Assembly (NCBI GenBank): GCA_030638325.1
Contig: DAOWEV010000107.1
Coordinates: forward strand, 1-25,093
DNA length: 25,093 bases
Source: Bacteroidales bacterium
GTDB taxonomy: Bacteria; Bacteroidota; Bacteroidia; Bacteroidales; JAGOPY01
Reading direction: 5' to 3'
Shown: positions 1 through 7,897 of the stretch, in pieces
Layout: each line of letters begins with the position of its first letter
Numbering within the stretch: the stretch's first letter is position 1
Made by a program: the position numbers and the translations under genes
Notes under the pieces: model-generated
Seen by the model: only the letters and a program-made list of their open reading frames with translations
Told to the model about the DNA's origin: nothing
The model's database searches: none

Positions 1-470
1 AAACCAACTCTTTTATTAACCATTAGCCTGCCGGAGCGATAGCCAATAAAAACCAGAATTGCACCTAACACAACATTAGGTAATCTTAAAGTAAATTCAG
101 ATATACCAAATAATTTAAAACTTAAAGCTATTTGCCACAAAAACAAAGGTTGTTTATGTAACCAAATATGATACCTGTCCCAGCGATCGTAAGCCATATT
201 AACAACAGGGTCATCATACAGGGTTGGCATTAAAGGGTGGTTCATTAAGTTTTTACCAACTAAAGCATGAAACCGTTCATCCCAAAGATTCAAAAATGGG
301 TCTAATAATGCTGAAAAACTAAAGACAGACAAAGCAGTAAGAATTAGAAATCCTACTGCCAGGTTTTCTTTTTCTTTAATATGACAGAGCAAGCCTGATA
401 AAAAAGTAATCAACGCAACTATCAACAATATAACCTGAGTATTAGTAAAGTATGTAATAAATATTGACAT
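1..470 (-). CDS. ArnT-like integral membrane glycosyltransferase (GT-C fold), N-terminal part, cut by left edge
   Basis: This frame opens at an ATG at 470 and stays open to the left edge, giving 156 residues. It has hydrophobic segments at about residues 12-28, 38-56, 107-120 and 131-147. The first periplasmic loop carries LNLWDERFHALVGKN (residues 60-74), the acidic Asp-Glu motif (D64, E65) typical of GT-C enzymes of the ArnT/PMT type, which move a sugar from a polyprenyl-phosphate donor to lipid A, protein or another acceptor at the outer face of the inner membrane. The later stretch HKQPLFLWQIALSFKLFG is also characteristic (HxKPPLxxW-like). The acceptor cannot be told from this fragment. 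The DNA looks more AT-rich than the next genes (23 of the first 60 bases are G or C), which may hint at transfer but is only a local count. Family assignment is fairly sure; specificity is unknown. Confidence 0.8.
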   Translation of the reverse strand, partial: MSIFITYFTNTQVILLIVALITFLSGLLCHIKEKENLAVGFLILTALSVFSFSALLDPFLNLWDERFHALVGKNLMNHPLMPTLYDDPVVNMAYDRWDRYHIWLHKQPLFLWQIALSFKLFGISEFTLRLPNVVLGAILVFIGYRSGRLMVNKRVG

Positions 471-500
471 TCATGAAATTATTTGTATTGTCAATAACTG

Positions 501-605
501 ATTCCTGATTACTGATTTCTGTATCCTGTATTCTGTTTTCTGTATCCTGATTCCTGTATCCTGATTCCTGTTTCCTGTATTCTGGTTCCTGTTTCCTGTT
601 TTCTG
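501..605. repeat. Heptamer array, 15 units, consensus (A/T)(A/T)T(C/T)CTG
   Basis: Fifteen head-to-tail 7-bp units run without a break in register (ATTCCTG, TATCCTG, TATTCTG, TTTCCTG and similar). Positions 5-7 (CTG) are invariant and the first positions vary. The last unit ends at 605, directly against the stop codon of the minus-strand lipoprotein gene (606-608). The array fills nearly all of the spacer between that gene and the glycosyltransferase start at 470. No promoter box or hairpin is evident in it. Confidence 0.9.
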
Positions 606-1850
606 TCAAAGCCTGACCAGTTCGCCAGTTGCATTATTATACTTTGCCACGACGAACCAGTTGAATTCGTTCAGGAATAGTTTGATGCCCCAGAAATCAT
701 AGGTGGCAAAGGCACGGTCTCCGGCAGCGTTCAGGGATGTTCTTCCGGTTGCGCCGAAGTAGTTATCTGCCTCAAACATGAAGGCATTCTTTAAAGTGTT
801 AATATCCACCTGAACACCTGTCTTCAGGTAGGTGAGCGCTGCCAGCCACAGTGCATCATAAGCTGCAATGGCATAGATCTCCGGTTTCCGTCCTATTTCA
901 GCTTGTATCCTGTCAACCAGCGGTTGCCATTTATCCCTCGCTGTTTCATCATATCCGAAAATAGGGCAGGGGAGGCCCTGGCTGGCGGCAAAAGCGGCAG
1001 CCGTCCAGTCCTGAGGCAATGACTTGTTCTCCGCGTAAGCAGAACTGCCATACCATCTGACCTGGCCGAGCACTGTATCGGCGGATGCCAGTTTCAGTAT
1101 GTCGGTACCTTCCCCGAATGACACCATATAAACACCTATCTTCTCTGCCGGAAGCTGTAAAAGCGCAAAGCTGACCTTGCATTTTAACTGGTTAATATAA
1201 GAGGTATAATCTTGTGTTGTTGTACTATATTTTATAGGAAACTCAGTAGCCCCGCCGGCTTCGTTAAATTGTTGACTAATAGTTTTCAGCAACTCATTTC
1301 CCCAGATATCGTTCCTGACAATCGGAATGAGCAACTCGATGTTATCGTCCAGGAGCATTGCCGCCATTGCCTCGCCCTGGTTGATGTCGGCCGGGACCAG
1401 CCTGAAGATATTATCCCCCGGGATGGCCAGGGAAGTGGCCACACTTGAGGAGCTGACGATCAACATGCCATTCTGGTCAGCATCATCTTTTATAGCGGCT
1501 ACTTCAGCGCTGCTGTAAGGGCCAACAATTAGTTGCACCCCTTTGGCTTTCATGTCTGCCAGTTTTGTTTTGGCTACGAGGCTGTCGGTTTGTGTATCCT
1601 GAATGTCCAGTGTAATGTGCAGTGCAGATCCAATATCAATGAGGTAGTGGTTGATGTCCTCAAGGGCAAGATTTACAGCCGCCTGCGTGCTTTCACCGGT
1701 AGATGAACCGGCGCCTGTCAGCGGCAGCATCATGCCGATGGTGACCTTCACAGGTGTAACTGTTACATCATCACATTTCTTGTTGCAGGAGGTGAAGACA
1801 ACAACCAACAGAAACATTGTAATAATTGCTTTTAGTAGTAGAATTTTCAT
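606..1850 (-). CDS. Liv-type ABC transporter substrate-binding lipoprotein (Peripla_BP_6 family), orphan
   Basis: The 414-residue protein starts with a lipoprotein signal peptide, MKILLLKAIITMF..., ending in the lipobox FTSC with the lipidated cysteine at residue 22. The mature part opens with VTIGMMLPLTGAGSSTG, the strand-loop start of leucine/amino-acid or amide binding proteins, and continues with GPYSSAEVAAI and the SSSSVATSL ligand-cleft region of that family. It should bind a small solute in the periplasm; the ligand cannot be read from sequence. No permease or ATPase gene is in the window, so it may serve a distant transporter or act as a sensor. I chose the ATG at 1850 rather than an in-frame upstream start at 1898 because the upstream version would contain the promoter-like box at 1870-1877 and would bury the signal peptide. 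It is probably monocistronic. Confidence 0.85.
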   Translation of the reverse strand: MKILLLKAIITMFLLVVVFTSCNKKCDDVTVTPVKVTIGMMLPLTGAGSSTGESTQAAVNLALEDINHYLIDIGSALHITLDIQDTQTDSLVAKTKLADMKAKGVQLIVGPYSSAEVAAIKDDADQNGMLIVSSSSVATSLAIPGDNIFRLVPADINQGEAMAAMLLDDNIELLIPIVRNDIWGNELLKTISQQFNEAGGATEFPIKYSTTTQDYTSYINQLKCKVSFALLQLPAEKIGVYMVSFGEGTDILKLASADTVLGQVRWYGSSAYAENKSLPQDWTAAAFAASQGLPCPIFGYDETARDKWQPLVDRIQAEIGRKPEIYAIAAYDALWLAALTYLKTGVQVDINTLKNAFMFEADNYFGATGRTSLNAAGDRAFATYDFWGIKLFLNEFNWFVVAKYNNATGELVRL

Positions 1851-1869
1851 AGGCCTGGATTGAGTATGA

Positions 1870-1877
1870 CAAATGTA
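1870..1877 (-). promoter_or_regulatory. Bacteroidota -7 promoter box for the substrate-binding lipoprotein
   Basis: Read on the minus strand this is TACATTTG, matching TAnnTTTG exactly. A TTG at 1898-1896 lies 18 nt upstream as a possible -33 element. The box ends 19 nt before the ATG at 1850, which fits a short leader and supports that start. Confidence 0.6.
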
Positions 1878-1955
1878 GGGAAAATAATGATAAAGCAAGG
1901 GTGCATGGAGCGTCTCTTACAACAAATCCTAAGCACCAAATCCGAAATACTAAAC

Positions 1956-2021
1956 AGTAAAGACGCAATATTTTGCGTCTCTATCTAAAGTAAAGACGCA
2001 ATATTTTGCGTCTCTATCTAA
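1956..2021. repeat. Two perfect 33-bp direct repeats, each holding an 8-bp-stem palindrome
   Basis: Units 1956-1988 and 1989-2021 are identical and abut. Each contains AGACGCAA, a 4-nt loop TATT, and the complement TTGCGTCT (hairpins at 1961-1980 and 1994-2013). The second unit runs into the stop codon of the DUF5916 gene (2018-2020), so the repeat supplies that gene's last bases. Palindromes of this GAGACGC-type recur as small interspersed elements in bacterial genomes. Placed after a minus-strand gene, they could also act as 3' stabilising hairpins; there is no clear U-tract. Confidence 0.9.
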
Positions 2022-4069
2022 AATAACCTAATCGGATACGTCACTTTCAAAAAGAAAATATCTGCCTGTTGTTTATTCTCGTCGGGCAGGATTTGCATCT
2101 GATCGCGTGTATAGATAAGGTAAACGGCCCCAAATGGAGGTTTGAAACGCCATCCGAACAATCCGTAAACATAAATCCTATCTATGTTCGTGTTGTTTTG
2201 TGCAAATACTTTGATCCAGAGATCTTTTGTGAAATAATACTGGGCGGTAATGACATTGATAAACGTAGAGCTGTTTGTGGTATCCGGGTTGAATTTTAAA
2301 TAATTGGATGAAAATTCCAGGGAAAATTTGTCTGATATCTTAAAGCTGACATCTCCGGATACCAGATAAAAATCCCGGTCAAAATTTTTCCCAAAAGTGT
2401 ATTTCAGGCGGGCATTTGACCACTCATCTGTATTGTAGCCCACGCTAAACGCATGTTTGTGATTATAATATTTTTTTTCAAACAATTTGAATTCATTGTT
2501 GTAGGAATAGGTGATATTGAACTTGTTCCGGAAATAAAAGTTAACATATTCGATTACATACCAGCTTCGTAAAATCCCTTTTTGGCTCCAGAAGATATTA
2601 TTGTCCGAAATGATCTGGATATATTCAAAGACTTTGTTTTGCAGCCACCATTTATATTCAATCGCTCCATCCAGTTCGCGGCGGTCATCGTCACGAACAA
2701 ATCCGGTTTCGTTGACATTTTCCATGAAATTTTCCCCAAGATCGGAATACCTGATATGATAATGGTAAATGTTGCTCTCGCGGGCAAAACGCATGAAGAA
2801 GGCGCTGGACGACTTGAAGTCGCCAGGAAAGCTGGTCACAAACTGGCCTGTCAGTTTCCAGGTTTTGCCCAGGTTCAACAGGTAATCTCCGCTGATGGAC
2901 CTGGAATAGCCGGTCTTCCATGTTTTATCAGCATATGTCAATCCAACAATGGATGATTTCAGCACGTCTCTTTTCACACGGGCCGCGGTAAAAAAGGCGG
3001 GAGGTTCGTTAATTTCCTCAATTTCAAGACTTCTGACGCTTAAAACATTGAAATTGTAAGCCCCGATCTTACCGCTGAGTTTTGCGCCGTAGGCGATGTC
3101 TTCAATTCTCCGGGAATAGAAAGTGCTGATGCGGGTTTGGTACATCTCGTTGCCTTCCTGAAAGAAAAGACGTTTTTCAGGGTAACTAAGTTCATAACGG
3201 GTCAGGTTGATCTGTTCCTGGTCGGCTTCCACGGTGGCAAAATCGGGGTTGACTGTTATGTCGGCGGATACATTCGAACTGATCTGAAACCGGATATCCC
3301 CGCCGATCTCAGGCGTGAACTTATCATAAGTTTCAGTGATGTCATTGTTCTCATAGCGGAGTGTTCCGTAAGGGAAAAGTACTAAACCGCTTTTTCTTGC
3401 AGGTGTTTTGATATCTGTTAATAATCCACTCTCCGAGATACGGAAGTCCTGGGTCATGGCCCCCGACCAGTAAACGGTTTCAAAGTTACTCCGGATAATC
3501 CGCCCGAAATTAATCCCCCATTCAGTGGATCCCTTTTTATATTTGATGCTTTTAAAAGGGATGGCAAATTCTGCACTCCAGCCATCATCAGAAACTATGG
3601 CAGCGCTCTCCCATTCGGTATCCCAGTTAATGTCAAAGTTTCTGCCGTCATCGGTGATTATAAAGTCAGTCTGGCTCCCCAGCGGATTCAATAAGAATGC
3701 ATAGGCACTCCGGCTATCATTATAGGTGTCTATCTGCAGCAGGACTCCATCATCACTCTTGCTTAACACATCCCGCGACTGGATTTTGGCAACTATATCT
3801 TTTGGGTCTTGGTAGCATTTATAAGCAACATAGATATACAGGCTGTCATACCCACAATATACCACTGTCTTTTGAGTTGCTTTCAATCCTTTTTCGGGCT
3901 CTAACTGGATGAAATTTACCGCGCTGTCAGGAGCAGCAAAGTAACTGCTGTCAATAATCCCATCGATTGCCGGTGGCACCGCTATTTGATATGCACTGAT
4001 TGTCTTTTGAGCATGTGTCTGAAAAACAACAACCAGCAGTAAAGAGAGAATAAAAACATGCTTCATCAT
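2018..4069 (-). CDS. DUF5916 outer-membrane protein with N-terminal CBM9-like domain
   Basis: This 683-residue protein has a signal peptide at residues 1-21 (ending QTHAQ). Residues about 25-215 resemble the carbohydrate-binding family 9-like domain usual at the N-terminus of this family (for example PPAIDGIIDSSYF, and the SDDGWSAEFAIPFKSI stretch). From about 230 to the end it is rich in alternating polar/aromatic strands, and it ends in phenylalanine (TYPIRLF), as expected of an outer-membrane beta-barrel; this corresponds to DUF5916. The family is widespread in Bacteroidota. Its function is not established; a role in surface carbohydrate or peptide handling is only inferred. Two consecutive ATGs (4069 and 4066) are both possible starts. 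A small membrane-protein gene lies 25 nt upstream on the same strand and is probably co-transcribed. Confidence 0.85.
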   Translation of the reverse strand: MMKHVFILSLLLVVVFQTHAQKTISAYQIAVPPAIDGIIDSSYFAAPDSAVNFIQLEPEKGLKATQKTVVYCGYDSLYIYVAYKCYQDPKDIVAKIQSRDVLSKSDDGVLLQIDTYNDSRSAYAFLLNPLGSQTDFIITDDGRNFDINWDTEWESAAIVSDDGWSAEFAIPFKSIKYKKGSTEWGINFGRIIRSNFETVYWSGAMTQDFRISESGLLTDIKTPARKSGLVLFPYGTLRYENNDITETYDKFTPEIGGDIRFQISSNVSADITVNPDFATVEADQEQINLTRYELSYPEKRLFFQEGNEMYQTRISTFYSRRIEDIAYGAKLSGKIGAYNFNVLSVRSLEIEEINEPPAFFTAARVKRDVLKSSIVGLTYADKTWKTGYSRSISGDYLLNLGKTWKLTGQFVTSFPGDFKSSSAFFMRFARESNIYHYHIRYSDLGENFMENVNETGFVRDDDRRELDGAIEYKWWLQNKVFEYIQIISDNNIFWSQKGILRSWYVIEYVNFYFRNKFNITYSYNNEFKLFEKKYYNHKHAFSVGYNTDEWSNARLKYTFGKNFDRDFYLVSGDVSFKISDKFSLEFSSNYLKFNPDTTNSSTFINVITAQYYFTKDLWIKVFAQNNTNIDRIYVYGLFGWRFKPPFGAVYLIYTRDQMQILPDENKQQADIFFLKVTYPIRLF

Positions 4070-4094
4070 ATCTGAAAATCAGAATCTGTTTAAG

Positions 4095-4202
4095 TTATTT
4101 TTTTCCCTTACGCATGAACTTGAAGAGAACCCAGGCAAAACCCACTAAAAGGTGCAACATTGCAATGACAAAAATGAGATAGGTAAGGGTTACTTCGGAC
4201 AT
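4095..4202 (-). CDS. Small single-pass membrane protein, 35 residues
   Basis: ATG at 4202 to TAA at 4095 encodes a 35-residue protein. Residues 5-29 form one continuous hydrophobic segment (including LIFVIAMLHLLVGFAWVLF) and the tail is strongly basic (KFMRKGKK), the layout of an N-out, C-in inner-membrane peptide. It lies 25 nt upstream of the DUF5916 gene on the same strand, so the two are likely one transcript. I do not recognise a named family. The well-formed segment, the positive tail and the operon position argue that it is real. An overlapping reading frame in the same interval has none of these traits. Confidence 0.65.
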   Translation of the reverse strand: MSEVTLTYLIFVIAMLHLLVGFAWVLFKFMRKGKK

Positions 4203-4258
4203 AGGGTAAAAGTAATAAAAATAAAAGTTCATTTGGATAAACGCGGTTTGAAACATTG

Positions 4259-4266
4259 TATCTTTG
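4259..4266 (+). promoter_or_regulatory. Bacteroidota -7 promoter box for the methyltransferase gene
   Basis: TATCTTTG matches TAnnTTTG. A TTTG at 4232-4235 sits 23 nt upstream as a candidate -33 element, slightly far. The box ends 19 nt before the ATG at 4286, so the longer in-frame TTG start at 4256 is unlikely, since it would lie upstream of the transcript. Confidence 0.65.
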
Positions 4267-4285
4267 GCCCAAATTCGTTAAAAGT

Positions 4286-4957
4286 ATGCAAAAAACAATC
4301 AAACTATACCCCGACTCGGGCATTGAACTGAGCCTATTCTCCTCATCTCACTATGATAAACTCATGAATGTGGCCACCTTCGGGGCCTATTCCGGCTTCA
4401 TCCAGAGAGCCATTGAAAAGATAGCAATACAACCATCCGACAGCATTCTGGACCTGGGCTGCGGCACTGGCAGAAATGCCTGCCTGATGCACAAATACCT
4501 TTCCGGTGAAGGACATATCACGGGACTGGATATCTCGGAGGTGATGGGAAAACAATTCAAAGATAATTGTGCCCAATTTCCAAATGTTGATTTCCGTCAG
4601 CATAGAATAGATATTCCCTTTGATCTTGAGGAAACTTACGATAAGGTATTCATCAGCTTTGTGCTGCACGGGTTCCCCCAGGAAGTGCGAAAAGCCATTA
4701 TCGATAATGCATACAGGCACCTCAAGCCGGAAGGGGAATTTTGCATCCTGGATTATTCGGAATTTAACCTGGCAAACATTCCTTTCTTTCACCGGTTTGT
4801 GTTCAGGAAGATAGAATGTAAATACGCTTTCGATTATATAGAAAAAGACTGGAAAGAGATCCTTTCCGGTTATGGATTTGGAGATTTCAGCGAAAACTTT
4901 TTCATGAAAAGATATGTAAGGTTGCTGAAAGCCGGGAAAGTTGAGAATTCAAAGTGA
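4286..4957 (+). CDS. Class I SAM-dependent methyltransferase, UbiE-like
   Basis: The 223-residue protein carries the SAM-binding motif I DLGCGTGRN (residues 56-64) and a following GLDIS acidic-loop strand (80-84), then VFISFVLHGF as the motif IV region. The C-terminal part (IPFFHRFVFRKIECKYAFDYIEKDW) resembles the UbiE/COQ5 group, which methylates quinone precursors, but the substrate cannot be fixed from sequence. The start at 4286 is preferred because the TAnnTTTG box at 4259-4266 lies just upstream of it. It is divergent from the small membrane-protein gene and followed by a heptamer array. Confidence 0.8.
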   Translation: MQKTIKLYPDSGIELSLFSSSHYDKLMNVATFGAYSGFIQRAIEKIAIQPSDSILDLGCGTGRNACLMHKYLSGEGHITGLDISEVMGKQFKDNCAQFPNVDFRQHRIDIPFDLEETYDKVFISFVLHGFPQEVRKAIIDNAYRHLKPEGEFCILDYSEFNLANIPFFHRFVFRKIECKYAFDYIEKDWKEILSGYGFGDFSENFFMKRYVRLLKAGKVENSK

Positions 4958-4969
4958 TACGTGATATGG

Positions 4970-5018
4970 GAGTGGTGAGTGGTGAATGGTGAGTGGTGAA
5001 TAGTGAGTAGCGAGTAGC
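4970..5018. repeat. Heptamer array, 7 units, consensus GA(G/A)T(G/A)G(T/C)
   Basis: Seven 7-bp units (GAGTGGT, GAATGGT, GAATAGT, GAGTAGC) run head to tail. The array starts 12 nt after the methyltransferase stop and ends 19 nt before the -7 box of the next gene, so the place where a -33 element should sit is at or next to the array edge. The same GTGAGTG/GTGAATG words recur at 13801-13828. Confidence 0.9.
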
Positions 5019-5037
5019 GAGTTACCAAAATAATAGT

Positions 5038-5045
5038 TATCTTTG
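5038..5045 (+). promoter_or_regulatory. Bacteroidota -7 promoter box for the small exported protein
   Basis: TATCTTTG matches TAnnTTTG and ends 32 nt before the ATG at 5078. No TTG is found at the expected -33 position, where the heptamer array ends. Confidence 0.55.
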
Positions 5046-5077
5046 CCGGCATAAAAACTAATGTTCAACTTAAAAAA

Positions 5078-5545
5078 ATGATTAAAATGAAGAAACTAAT
5101 TATTGGATTTGTATTGACTGTTTTTGCATTCGGTTTGAATGCACAGGCTGTAAATGATTACATGGAACTTTCAAGACAAGCTTTGAAAATCGAGAAAAAG
5201 GCTATCATTACTGATGCCATGCTGTTTTCTGAGGAAGAAAGTGAAGTATTCTGGCCGCTTTATAATGAATATGCTGAGAAAATGTATATCATCAATACCA
5301 GCAAGTTAAATTTGATAAAAGACTTTGCGAATAGTTACGAAACCATGCCTGATGAAAAAGCACAGGAGTTGTGGACAAAGGCTATGTCAGTTGATGAAGA
5401 ATTATTGAAACTTGAAAAAACCTATTTTAAGAAATTTCTCAAGATACTTCCTGCCACCAGAGTGGTTCGTTATTTTCAGATAGAAAATAAGATGGATATG
5501 CTGATAGGTGCTGAATTGGCCGAAGAAATTCCGTTGATGCAATAA
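5078..5545 (+). CDS. Small exported helical protein, weakly Spy/CpxP-like
   Basis: The 155-residue protein has a signal peptide of about 22 residues (KKLIIGFVLTVFAFGLNAQA) and then an almost wholly helical, charged mature part. Short segments such as LFSEEESEVFWPLYNEYAEKM and the C-terminal LPATRVVRYFQIENKMD are reminiscent of Bacteroidota periplasmic proteins with the general build of Spy/CpxP chaperones (LTxxQ-type). No exact LTxxQ motif is present, so a chaperone or envelope-stress role is inference. Two starts, ATG at 5078 and ATG at 5087, are both plausible. It has its own promoter box and lies convergent to transketolase. Confidence 0.7.
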   Translation: MIKMKKLIIGFVLTVFAFGLNAQAVNDYMELSRQALKIEKKAIITDAMLFSEEESEVFWPLYNEYAEKMYIINTSKLNLIKDFANSYETMPDEKAQELWTKAMSVDEELLKLEKTYFKKFLKILPATRVVRYFQIENKMDMLIGAELAEEIPLMQ

Positions 5546-5554
5546 GCGCTGTAT

Positions 5555-5590
5555 GATTGGACGATTGGGCGATTGGACGATTGAACGATG
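5555..5590. repeat. Octamer array, 4.5 units of GATTGGAC
   Basis: Units GATTGGAC, GATTGGGC, GATTGGAC, GATTGAAC and a partial GATG follow each other in strict 8-bp register, starting 9 nt after the stop codon at 5545. Confidence 0.9.
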
Positions 5591-5605
5591 TCTTGTTAGC
5601 TTTTA

Positions 5606-5659
5606 TGTTGCAGGTTTCTGTTTGTAAGTTGTAAAACTTGAAACATGAAACCTGCAACA
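5606..5659. terminator. Long hairpin between convergent genes, possible bidirectional terminator
   Basis: TGTTGCAGGTTTC at 5606-5618 is perfectly complementary to GAAACCTGCAACA at 5647-5659. Inside, TGTTT pairs with AAACA and AAGTT with AACTT around a GTAA loop, so nearly the whole 54 nt can fold into one interrupted stem. It lies between the exported-protein gene (plus) and transketolase (minus), where a two-way terminator would be useful. No strong U-tract follows on either strand, so termination is inferred. The GTTGCAG word links it to the hairpins at 16658 and 18648. Confidence 0.6.
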
Positions 5660-5750
5660 ATATTCTGATGATTGTTTAAACAACATTCAATTTGATTCGC
5701 CTTAGGTGGGTGGTAAAAGTTGCATGCATTACCATCTCATTACCCCCATA

Positions 5751-7802
5751 TTACAACCTCTTCCCTTGAATATACCGCATCACTTCCCGATAAATATTGT
5801 CGATGGTAAACCCAAATTTCTCTTCCAGCACAGCCGCAGGAGCTGAATATCCGAAATGGTCCATTCCATAAACCTGGCCGTTACAGCCGACTAACCCCTC
5901 TAAGTTAACTCGGAGGCCTGCAGTCAGGCCAAAAGATGGCACTCCCGTTGGGATAAGGTCTTCCTGATAGGATTTAGGCTGGCTTCTGAAGAGACCTTCT
6001 GATATAACGGAAATAACCCTGGCCGAAATGCCATGTTCATTTTTAAGCCGGTGGGCGATCTCGATCAGGCTGATCACTTCCGAACCGTTGGCGATCAGCA
6101 GAAGATCCGGTTCATGATCTGGTCCCATAACAACATAGGCGCCTTTGGAAGTTTGTTTTACCTGGGATATTCTGTCTGTGCCGGGGATATCCGGAATATT
6201 TCTGACAGCTTGCCTGGTCAGGATCAGTCCGGTGGGGCTGTTCGTATTATGCATAGCCATCATCCAGGCTTCCAGGGTTTCAAAGGTGTCGGCAGGTCGC
6301 AACACCAGCATGCTGTTCCGCCCGGAATGATTTTTTACCTTTTCCATGAGCCTGATCTGTGCTTCCTGTTCAACCGGTTGATGTGTTGGTCCGTCTTCCC
6401 CGACCCTGAAAGCATCATGTGTCCAGATGTATGTTACCGGTAACTCCATCAGGGCAGCAAGCCGGATGGCCGGTTTCATAAAATCAGAAAAAACAAAAAA
6501 GGTTCCACAAGCCACATGTATACCACCGTGCAGTGCAATCCCATTGGCCAGGGCTGCCATCGTCAATTCGGAAACTCCGGTATGCAGGAATCCACCGGTG
6601 AAATCACCTCTGCCGAAAGGCCTCGCGCCACCTTTTATGAACCCTTCAGTTTTGTCGCTGTTGGAAAGATCGGCAGAAAGCACGATCATGTTTTCCACAT
6701 GTTGGGCAAGATACTCTAATACGGCTCCTGAAGCCGCCCGGGTAGCTATGTTGTCTTTGAGATGGATGCTGTACAGATCAAGATCAGGGAGTTCACCGGA
6801 AAGATAGCTGTGGAGTTTTTCCGCCAGTTCAGGATTTTCTTTTTCCCAGTCTGACTGTTGCTGTTTCTTTCTTATGGCAAAAGCCGCTTTATTCCTGGAA
6901 ACCTGTTTATAATATTCCATTACTTCAGGAAAGATCCGGAATGGTTCATCGGGGTCGCCCCCCAGCATTTCAATGGTTTTAGGAAAGGAAGCCCCGGCTT
7001 TGCTGACGGGCTGGCCATGGGTTGATACCTGGGATTCAAAAGAGCTGCCATCTTCTAGCTTCAAGCCTTTGCCCATTATTGTTTTGCCGATAATCAGCGT
7101 AGGCCTTTCCTGTTCCCGGATGGCGCTTTTCAGGGCGTAACGTATTTCCTCGTGATCATTCCCTTTGATAGTTATTACATTCCATCCCCATGCTTCATAT
7201 TTTTTGGCTGTATCTTCAGCCGTGACTTCATCGGTGCGTGTCGAAAGCTGAATTTCATTGGCATCATAAAACATGATAAGGTTGTGCAGTCCCAGGAAAC
7301 CCGCAATACGGCCTGCTCCCTGAGAAATGCCCTCCTGTATGCCCCCATCTGAAACAAAAGTATAGGTCTTATGCATTGTCCATTCGCCGAACCTTGCTGC
7401 GAGGAACCTTTCGGCAATGGCTGCCCCGACTGCCATGGCCTGGCCCAGGCCAAGCGGTCCGGAAGTATTTTCTATCCCTCTTGCAACATCCAGCTCGGGG
7501 TGCCCCGGTGTAACACTGCCCCACTGCCTGAAATTTTTAATATCCTCTATAGCGTAAAATTCAAAGAAGGCCAATACTGAATAGAGCATTGGAGACATGT
7601 GACCCGGATCCAGGAAAAAACGGTCCCGGAATGGCCAGGACATATCATTCGGATCAAAATTCAGGAATTCGGTGTAAAGGATGTGGATAAAGTCTGCGCC
7701 TCCCATGGCACCTCCGGGATGACCCGAATTAGCTTTCTCAACCATGGCAGCCGAAAAGATCCTGATGTTGTCGGCAGCGTTGACACTCAATGTTTTATTC
7801 AT
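5751..7802 (-). CDS. tkt: Transketolase
   Basis: This full-length 683-residue transketolase moves two-carbon ketol units between sugar phosphates in the non-oxidative pentose phosphate pathway, using thiamine diphosphate, in the cytoplasm. Visible signatures are SGHPGGAMGGAD (H28), DPGHMSP (H68), TPGHPELDVARGIENTSGPLG (H101), the cofactor motif SDGG...N (151-182, in place of the classical GDG) and the pyrimidine-domain GVSELTMAALANGIALHGG with catalytic E412. The SDGG variant and DPGHMSPMLYS fit the Bacteroidota branch as I know it. It yields erythrose-4-phosphate, needed by aroB and by the pyridoxal phosphate branch containing pdxB, both in this window. No TAnnTTTG box is seen upstream, but a perfect 20-bp palindrome lies 96-115 bp upstream. 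Confidence 0.95.
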   Translation of the reverse strand: MNKTLSVNAADNIRIFSAAMVEKANSGHPGGAMGGADFIHILYTEFLNFDPNDMSWPFRDRFFLDPGHMSPMLYSVLAFFEFYAIEDIKNFRQWGSVTPGHPELDVARGIENTSGPLGLGQAMAVGAAIAERFLAARFGEWTMHKTYTFVSDGGIQEGISQGAGRIAGFLGLHNLIMFYDANEIQLSTRTDEVTAEDTAKKYEAWGWNVITIKGNDHEEIRYALKSAIREQERPTLIIGKTIMGKGLKLEDGSSFESQVSTHGQPVSKAGASFPKTIEMLGGDPDEPFRIFPEVMEYYKQVSRNKAAFAIRKKQQQSDWEKENPELAEKLHSYLSGELPDLDLYSIHLKDNIATRAASGAVLEYLAQHVENMIVLSADLSNSDKTEGFIKGGARPFGRGDFTGGFLHTGVSELTMAALANGIALHGGIHVACGTFFVFSDFMKPAIRLAALMELPVTYIWTHDAFRVGEDGPTHQPVEQEAQIRLMEKVKNHSGRNSMLVLRPADTFETLEAWMMAMHNTNSPTGLILTRQAVRNIPDIPGTDRISQVKQTSKGAYVVMGPDHEPDLLLIANGSEVISLIEIAHRLKNEHGISARVISVISEGLFRSQPKSYQEDLIPTGVPSFGLTAGLRVNLEGLVGCNGQVYGMDHFGYSAPAAVLEEKFGFTIDNIYREVMRYIQGKRL

Positions 7803-7897
7803 TTTTGGGGTTTTGATAAAACAGGTTTATAAGAGGCATTAATATTACGGCTTTCTTTTTGAACTGGTGAATGCTTATAAGGAATATTTATGAAAAG

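Noticed and set aside
501..605. Array as an origin or iteron site
   Set aside because: Similar arrays occur in many spacers, there is no initiator gene nearby, and the words differ from array to array.
4108..4323. 71-codon minus-strand frame overlapping the 35-residue membrane protein
   Set aside because: It is in another frame, extends under the methyltransferase start and promoter box, and its translation has no coherent membrane segment with basic tail.
5721..5730. TGCATGCA palindrome near the transketolase 3' end
   Set aside because: An 8-bp palindrome with no U-tract or second copy is expected by chance in a window this long.
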